Shown in pieces: positions 58,802-64,000 of a DNA stretch of 64,000 bases. Position 1 is the first letter of the stretch; the number at the start of each line of letters is the position of its first letter. The notes under the pieces are model-generated. The model worked only from the letters and a program-made list of their open reading frames with translations, was not told where the DNA came from and did not search any database. Source of the DNA: Sedimentisphaerales bacterium (GTDB lineage Bacteria > Planctomycetota > Phycisphaerae > Sedimentisphaerales > Anaerobacaceae); assembly GCA_016927855.1 (NCBI GenBank), contig JAFGLV010000049.1, forward strand, positions 1 through 64,000, in the 5' to 3' direction. A program made the translations under genes and the position numbers.

Positions 58802-59449
58802 TCAGCCGAGGAACTTGAAGAGGAAATACACGCCGGCGCCGAGGGACGAAGCGACGCCTGCGATCAGGAGGGCCAGCGCGATGATCGCGGGTGGACGATC
58901 ATCCATGACCCCCATCCACAAGCCTTTTCGGACCGCCGGTCTGGTCATGCGGGACCTGCGCAATATCGGGGGCGGCGGATAACTCTCCGGCTCGGCCCTC
59001 CGGGACCCGGTTTCGCGATACGTGTGCGGCTGTCGCCCGGTTTCGACAGAGTCGGTGGACGGCGACCATTGCGGTGTTATAGGTGTGAACAGTGACTGGC
59101 TTTCGCTCTCGTCCCCGTCGGGAAGCATCGCAGTCTCGGTGTGGCGAGCCGGCGGGTCAAGTAGCGCTGTGCCGGTTAGAGGCAGTGGGATATCCGGCGC
59201 GAGGACCTCTTGCGTCAGACTGTCGGCTGGGGGGCGCTCGATTGGCCCGTAGGGTGTCGAAGCCGGGCATGGCTGTTCGTCCGAGAATCGCACGGCCGCC
59301 AGAGCGCGCACGTCCGCTACGCGCAGCAGTCGGTTTTCGCCGTTGCGAAACTCACGCAAAAGGCCCTCCGCCAGCATCGTCTTGATGCGCGATTCCGTCG
59401 TCCCCAGCCAGGCGGCGGCTTCTTTCAGAGTACAGAAGATCCGAGCCAT
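58802..59449 (-). CDS. HTH (excisionase-like) protein with C-terminal membrane anchor (215 aa)
   Basis: Residues 1-55 are a MerR/excisionase-type winged HTH (IFCTLKEAAAWLGTTESRIKTML, LLREFRNGENRLLRVADV). A long Pro/Ser/Thr-rich, low-complexity linker (about 58-180) follows, ending in a basic patch. The last ~25 residues form one membrane helix (IIALALLIAGVASSLGAGVYFL). A cytoplasmic DNA-binding or protein-binding head tethered to the membrane is implied. It is divergent from the ParA gene (210 bp) and next to pilus ATPase genes, suggesting a role in placing or regulating the pilus machinery. Confidence 0.85.
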   Translation of the reverse strand: MARIFCTLKEAAAWLGTTESRIKTMLAEGLLREFRNGENRLLRVADVRALAAVRFSDEQPCPASTPYGPIERPPADSLTQEVLAPDIPLPLTGTALLDPPARHTETAMLPDGDESESQSLFTPITPQWSPSTDSVETGRQPHTYRETGSRRAEPESYPPPPILRRSRMTRPAVRKGLWMGVMDDRPPAIIALALLIAGVASSLGAGVYFLFKFLG

Positions 59450-59659
59450 AGTCGCCGATTCCGTCCAAGGTCACTCTGTCATCGCGCCGGCGGCGGTGCG
59501 GCCGGATCGACAGCCATCTCCACCGGTGCATTATGAGATTCGGCAGGTTGGCTGCCGGCCATTACAGATTCTGGTCAAGGAAGGCAACTTTCGTCCCGGC
59601 GGTCTAAAGGCGCCCCGCGGAAAGACCGATATGGATGGTGCTTGGGAGGATCACCACAA

Positions 59660-60580
59660 ATGAAGGTAATTGCAGTTGTCAACCAGAAAGGTGGGTGCGG
59701 CAAGACCACCACGGCGGTCAACCTGGCGGCGGCAGCAGCCGAGCAGAACCAGCGCGTTCTTCTCATGGATCTCGATCCGCAAGGGCACGCGACCATCGGC
59801 CTGGGCTGGGATCCGGACGTCCTCGACCGGACGGTATACGATGCGCTGACCGACCCAAGCGTTTCCCTGTGCGATACGCTGGTTCAGACACAGATGAGCC
59901 GGGTCACGCTCGGGCCGGCCGGTATCGTTCTGGCCGGCGCCGAAATCGAGCTGTCGCTGGTCGATGACAGAGAGCTGGTCCTGGCGCGCCGACTGGCGTC
60001 GGTCCGGGACCGATTCGACGTGTGTGTGATCGACTGTGCCCCGTCGTTCGGGATACTCACCATCAGCGCGCTGGTAGCCAGCACCGACGTCATCATACCC
60101 GTCCAGGCCCAGTATTACTCGCTGGAGGGTCTGCGCCGGGTGCTGGAGACCGTCCGCTTGATTCGCCGACGCTTCCATTCCTGCTCAGCCGAAAGCCTCC
60201 ACATTCTGCTGACCCTGGTCGAGGACAGAACCGTCGTCAGCCGGCAGATTCAGATCCAGGTGCGTGATATCTTCAAGTCGCTCGTTTTTCGGACGGTCAT
60301 TCACAACGACGTTCGCTTGTCCGAGGCGCCGAGCGCCGGAGAAGCGGCGCTGGTCTACGCCCCGCGCAGCCGTGGGGCCATGGAGTATCGCCAGGTGGCC
60401 CAGGAACTGCTTGGAAGCTCGGACGCGATCGAACCGGTCAGTCGCGGCAAGCCGAGGAGAGGAATCCACAAGGACCTGTCGGCCTTCTTCGATGGTTTCG
60501 AGACGCCCGGGGAGAGTGTCCCTGAGAGTGTCCAGCCAGAGGACCAGACGCTCGTGGAGGAGCTCGTGCAAACGACCTAG
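59660..60580 (+). CDS. ParA/MinD-type ATPase (306 aa)
   Basis: Deviant Walker [13 protein letters not shown] (Lys10, Lys15), Walker A' [17 protein letters not shown] and Walker [10 protein letters not shown] are diagnostic of ParA ATPases. The C-terminal tail (about 255-306) is extended and acidic. No ParB and no parS-like repeats are visible, and the gene lies 46 nt before the PilB-type ATPase gene, so positioning of the secretion/pilus apparatus is more likely than plasmid partition. ATG 59660 has GGAGG 10 nt upstream; the six extra upstream codons are not favoured. Confidence 0.93.
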   Translation: MKVIAVVNQKGGCGKTTTAVNLAAAAAEQNQRVLLMDLDPQGHATIGLGWDPDVLDRTVYDALTDPSVSLCDTLVQTQMSRVTLGPAGIVLAGAEIELSLVDDRELVLARRLASVRDRFDVCVIDCAPSFGILTISALVASTDVIIPVQAQYYSLEGLRRVLETVRLIRRRFHSCSAESLHILLTLVEDRTVVSRQIQIQVRDIFKSLVFRTVIHNDVRLSEAPSAGEAALVYAPRSRGAMEYRQVAQELLGSSDAIEPVSRGKPRRGIHKDLSAFFDGFETPGESVPESVQPEDQTLVEELVQTT

Positions 60581-60626
60581 AAACGGTTGGCTGGACGCTG
60601 TCGGGAGATGTCGCACGAGGAGAAAC

Positions 60627-62405
60627 ATGAATTCGGACGTGACAGAAATCTCGCAAACCTCCTCGTTGCTCGGCGCCGATCCGGGGCTTCAGTTCGGGGA
60701 CTTGCTCGTCCAGCGACGTCTGATAACCCCTGAGGACCTGCAAAGGGCCCTGGCTGAGCAGCGCAAGAGCGGTGGACGCCTGGGCGAAGTGCTGCTGCGT
60801 CTGGAGGTTATCGACGATTCGACCCTCACGAACACGCTGGCCGAGCATCTGGCGATCGAAAGGGTCAACCTGGAAGACCTGACCACGGTGGACACGCGCA
60901 TCGCGCGGATGGTGCCTGAAGCGATTGCCAAGCGTTTCTGTCTGGTGGCCATCGGTGAAGAGGGCGACAAGCTGGTCGTCGCGATGGCCGATCCGCTGGA
61001 TGTTTTCGCCATCGACACGGTTGTGCTGAAGGTGCAGCGGCCCATCAAGCCGACGGTCAGCTCCAGCAGGGAGATCAACCGGGCGATCGATCTCCTCTAC
61101 CACAGCTCCGATATCGAGGAACGTCAGTTGCGCGACCTGATCGCGCTCGAGGCTGACACTGAAGAGGGCCCGACGGAAAACGTTCAGATAGAAGAGATGC
61201 CCCAGGTCGACGCCGGCGGCGAAGAAGCCGCCAACCAGGCGCCGGTCATTCGCTTCGTGGGTCTGCTCTTGAAACAGGCCGTCAAAAACCGGGCCAGTGA
61301 CATCCACATCGAACCCCAGGCCAACACCACCGTGGTACGCATGCGCGTGGACGGACTGCTGCGCGAGATGGTCCCGCCTCCCAAGCGGATGCAGGCCGCG
61401 GTTGTCGCACGCATCAAGATTCTGGCCCAGATGAACATCGCGGAGCGCCGCCTGCCCCAGGATGGGCGGCTGCGCATTCGCACCTCCGGGCGAGACATTG
61501 ACGTGCGCGTCTCCACGATCCCGACGATCTACGGCGAGAAGGTGGTCATGCGTATCCTCGACGCCTGCGCGGTCAATCACGATCTGTACCGGCTCGGTCT
61601 GGAACCCGAAGCGCTGCTGGAGTTCAGGTCCATGCTCAGTCGGCCGCACGGCATCATCGTCGTCACCGGGCCGACCGGCAGCGGAAAGAGCACGACGTTA
61701 TATGCCGCCTTGAACTACCTGAAGGACCCTGCGGTCAACATCACCACGGTCGAGGACCCCGTCGAGTATCGCCTGGCGGGCATCAACCAGATCCAAGTCA
61801 AACCTGAGATCGGGCTGGATTTCGCACGGTGCCTGCGCGCGATTCTCCGCCAGGACCCGGATGTGGTCCTCATCGGCGAAATGCGCGACAAGGAGACCGT
61901 CGATATCGCGATCAAAGCTTCGTTGACCGGCCATCTGGTGCTGAGCACTTTCCACACCAACGACGCGCCCAGCACGATCAGCCGGCTCACGCACATGGGC
62001 GTGGAACGCTACCTGCTGGCCTCGACGCTGAATCTCATCATGGCTCAACGACTCGTGCGCAAGATTTGCGACCACTGTCGAGAGCCGGTAGAGGCGACCG
62101 AAGATATGCTCAGACGTCTTCGCATAGACCCCGAGCAGGCTCGGGACGTGGTGTTTCAGCATGGCAAAGGATGCAGCGCCTGCGGAGAAACAGGCTACGT
62201 CGGTCGGCTGCCCATCTTCGAGTTCCTGGTGGTCGACGGGGACATCGCCGAGCGGATCGTGGACAATCAGAGCGAAGCCCAAATCAGGGAGGCCGCACGC
62301 CAGAAGGGCTTTGGCGGCCTGCTGGAGAACGGCGTACGCGCCGTGCTTCGAGGGCAGACGACGGCGGAAGAGGTTCTCCGAGTCGCCTCGACCGTCGACA
62401 AGTAG
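60627..62405 (+). CDS. PilB/GspE-type secretion or pilus ATPase (592 aa)
   Basis: The N-terminal GspE/MshE-type domain (about 20-165; FGDLLVQRRLITPEDLQRALAEQ) may bind c-di-GMP in relatives. The catalytic domain (about 205-580) has SDIHIEPQ, Walker A GPTGSGKST, the Asp box TTVEDPVEY, Walker B PDVVLIGEMRDKET, the His box GHLVLSTFHTNDA and a zinc tetracysteine (CDHC and CSACGETG). It powers assembly of type IV pili or a type II secretion pseudopilus. ATG 60627 has GAGGAG 4 nt upstream. PilC/GspF follows 28 nt downstream. Pilus versus T2SS cannot be decided without more of the locus. Confidence 0.96.
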   Translation: MNSDVTEISQTSSLLGADPGLQFGDLLVQRRLITPEDLQRALAEQRKSGGRLGEVLLRLEVIDDSTLTNTLAEHLAIERVNLEDLTTVDTRIARMVPEAIAKRFCLVAIGEEGDKLVVAMADPLDVFAIDTVVLKVQRPIKPTVSSSREINRAIDLLYHSSDIEERQLRDLIALEADTEEGPTENVQIEEMPQVDAGGEEAANQAPVIRFVGLLLKQAVKNRASDIHIEPQANTTVVRMRVDGLLREMVPPPKRMQAAVVARIKILAQMNIAERRLPQDGRLRIRTSGRDIDVRVSTIPTIYGEKVVMRILDACAVNHDLYRLGLEPEALLEFRSMLSRPHGIIVVTGPTGSGKSTTLYAALNYLKDPAVNITTVEDPVEYRLAGINQIQVKPEIGLDFARCLRAILRQDPDVVLIGEMRDKETVDIAIKASLTGHLVLSTFHTNDAPSTISRLTHMGVERYLLASTLNLIMAQRLVRKICDHCREPVEATEDMLRRLRIDPEQARDVVFQHGKGCSACGETGYVGRLPIFEFLVVDGDIAERIVDNQSEAQIREAARQKGFGGLLENGVRAVLRGQTTAEEVLRVASTVDK

Positions 62406-62433
62406 AGTTGAAGGAACCCGCTGGGGAACCACG

Positions 62434-63648
62434 ATGGGAAGTTACGTATACATAGCCCGTGACACAGGCGGGTTGCGACGCGAAGGGGTGCTGCCGGCAG
62501 CCACACCGAATGAAGCCCTTGATATCCTGCACCACCGAGGTCTGACCCCGATATCGATCGAGGAGACGGCGGCGCAGAAGAAACAACGACAGCGCGCCGT
62601 CGCGGGCGGTGGGCGCGTCAAGTCGGCGGAGCTGGCTGCCTTGTCCTGGCAGCTCAGCACGATGGTCGAAGGTGGTATCGCCATCACGACCGCGCTCGAG
62701 ATCGTCGCAGGTGACACGACCAATGCCCAACTCAAGGTCGTACTGCATCGGACCCTGGCGAAGGTCAGTGAGGGCCGGCCTCTTTCAGACGGCCTGAAAG
62801 AGTTCCCTCATATCTTCGCGCGCATTGCCATCGCGATCGTCGTGGCCGGAGAGACCAGCGGAAACCTGGCCCAGGCCCTGCAAACGCTGGCGGAATATTT
62901 CGAGAGCAGGGACCGGCTTATCCGGAAGGTCAAAGGGGCACTGGCGTATCCGGTCTTTGTACTGGTCCTGATCACTTCGATTGTCGCCGCCATCATGGTG
63001 TTCGTCGTGCCGCGTTTCCGGGCGATCTTCGACCAGCTCGGCGGCAAGCTGCCGGCCTTTACGCGCGCGTTCATGCAGTTCCACGATCTGCTCAGCCATA
63101 ACGCCCTGTACCTGATCGTTGCGGTTGCGGTCCTGACCGGCGCCGGCGTGGTCTTCTCCCGGACCGGCAAGGGACATAAGGTTCTCAGTCAGGTGGTGCT
63201 CGGCCTGCCTCTGTTCGGCAGACTCATTTCAGAGGCGTTTGTCGCGACGTTCTGCAGCACGATCGCGATGCTGCTGGAGTCAGGCGTACCGGTGCTCGAT
63301 GCGTTCGAGATTCTCCGGGGCATGACCAGCAACGACGTGATCGATTCGGCCATCGCCACGACCAAGCAGCACATTACCGGTGGCTCCAACATCGCGATAA
63401 GCATGGCGGCGGCGGGCTTCTTTCCCAACATGGTCGTCAAGATGACCCAGGTTGGCGAGGAGAGCGGCTCGCTCGCAGCAGTCCTGCGCAAAACCAGCGA
63501 GCATTACGAGCGGCGCCTTACCTCGACGATCGACACGCTGACCGGCCTGTTGGAGCCTTTGATGATCGTGGTTATCGGAGCCATCGTGCTGGTGGCGGTG
63601 GTAGCGCTGTATTTGCCGGTGTTCACGATTTCCGATATGGCCGGATAG
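62434..63648 (+). CDS. PilC/GspF-type inner-membrane platform protein (404 aa)
   Basis: A short N-terminal beta region (about 1-50; YIARDTGGLRREGVLPA) and two T2SSF domains (about 70-190 and 270-395). Each has a membrane helix and the family block GGIAITTALEIVAG ... VGEESGSLAAVL. Membrane helices are near 170-190, 225-245 and 375-395. It couples the PilB-type ATPase to pilin polymerisation. It lies between the ATPase and prepilin genes, the canonical order. Confidence 0.96.
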   Translation: MGSYVYIARDTGGLRREGVLPAATPNEALDILHHRGLTPISIEETAAQKKQRQRAVAGGGRVKSAELAALSWQLSTMVEGGIAITTALEIVAGDTTNAQLKVVLHRTLAKVSEGRPLSDGLKEFPHIFARIAIAIVVAGETSGNLAQALQTLAEYFESRDRLIRKVKGALAYPVFVLVLITSIVAAIMVFVVPRFRAIFDQLGGKLPAFTRAFMQFHDLLSHNALYLIVAVAVLTGAGVVFSRTGKGHKVLSQVVLGLPLFGRLISEAFVATFCSTIAMLLESGVPVLDAFEILRGMTSNDVIDSAIATTKQHITGGSNIAISMAAAGFFPNMVVKMTQVGEESGSLAAVLRKTSEHYERRLTSTIDTLTGLLEPLMIVVIGAIVLVAVVALYLPVFTISDMAG

Positions 63649-63863
63649 GCGAGCGCCGACCGCGACGGGCCGTTGTTAACGGACCGGAACGGCATGAACG
63701 AAAATATCGGCAAAGTCGATGGCTGATTCTGCCGATAAGTGACACGAAACCACGGGGTGATGGATCATCCACTTTGGGCACGGTGCGGTGTGTTCCGTAC
63801 GGTGTACATTTCCAGGCGGAGGCAGGGAGTCTCCTGAGAACGTTTGATTTTGGGAGGTGCAGC

Positions 63864-64000
63864 ATGAAGGGCAGAAGTGGCTTCACGATGGTCGAGCTTA
63901 TGGTTGTTGTCTTGATCGTCGGCATTCTGGCGGCGGTAGCGGTCCCGCTGATGAGCGGTAGGATCGACGCCTCCAAGTGGTCCGAGGGCAAGGCGGGAAT
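63864..64000 (+). CDS. Prepilin-type protein, 3' end beyond window
   Basis: ATG 63864 follows GGGAGG by 6 nt. The first 45 codons read MKGRSGFTMVELMVVVLIVG and continue as a hydrophobic helix then SGRIDASKWSEGKAG. GFTMVE is a type III prepilin processing site with Glu5. It is the major or minor (pseudo)pilin of the upstream machinery. The reading frame is open to the window end. Confidence 0.92.
   Translation, partial: MKGRSGFTMVELMVVVLIVGILAAVAVPLMSGRIDASKWSEGKAG

Noticed and set aside
59660-60580. ParA as a sign of a plasmid or replication origin
   Set aside because: No ParB, parS-like sites, replication gene or iterons are nearby; the gene is 46 nt before a pilus ATPase gene.
1-64000. 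tRNA, rRNA or riboswitch
   Set aside because: I saw no tRNA-like cloverleaf, rRNA segment or known riboswitch core in the intergenic regions by eye; a covariance-model scan (Infernal/tRNAscan) would decide.

Overview
The window looks like a chromosomal segment of a GC-rich planctomycete, probably of the Phycisphaerae or a close relative. This is inferred from gene content, because there is no rRNA or other phylogenetic marker. The signs are DUF1549/DUF1553, DUF1501 and DUF1800 secreted protein sets, CRTAC1-type FG-GAP/UnbV proteins, large secreted proteins with fibronectin-like modules containing the phrase YYWRVDEVN, a hydrazine-synthase-alpha-like dihaem protein, prepilins with planctomycete-style N-termini, and many glycoside hydrolases. 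I saw no tRNA, rRNA, CRISPR array, insertion sequence or prophage.

Layout. (1) 1-11032 holds a sigma-54-controlled export locus: a response regulator and histidine kinase, then an HlyD-type adaptor and three ADOP/MacB-like permeases, all on the minus strand. Near-identical sigma-54 promoters and 22-bp upstream sites precede both the regulator and the adaptor, so the two-component system very probably drives itself and the export operon. The ATPase is not in the window. (2) 11261-19648 has an AraC-family regulator, two copies of a 21-bp-spaced operator-promoter module, a 38-aa prepilin-like ORF, and two giant secreted proteins that share an N-terminal domain, one of them with a CotH kinase-like domain. 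(3) 19703-28264 carries an SDR/UxuA pair for hexuronate catabolism, then a TPR/FG-GAP/UnbV trio. (4) 28229-38755 on the minus strand is a compact six-gene cluster: an HZS-alpha-like dihaem protein, a CRTAC1 protein, a decahaem-propeller-peroxidase fusion, a reg_prop propeller and two periplasmic-binding proteins. It looks like an extracytoplasmic electron-transfer or sensing module and is the best candidate here for an undescribed system. (5) 38934-49639 has a GH127 arabinofuranosidase, a DUF1549/DUF1501/PPC operon, an orphan BrnA-type antitoxin, an unknown protein and a GH28-like enzyme. (6) 49796-58613 has a second DUF1800/DUF1501 set, a TolB-like single-haem lipoprotein with a DUF6057-like membrane partner, and a membrane C39-like peptidase. 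(7) 58802-64000 is a pilus/secretion locus: a membrane-anchored HTH protein, a ParA-type ATPase, a PilB/GspE ATPase, a PilC/GspF platform protein and a prepilin cut by the window edge.

Short palindromic repeats of several families occur between genes and, unusually, inside coding sequences (signal-peptide linkers and C-termini). The first ~3.8 kb looks more AT-rich than the rest.
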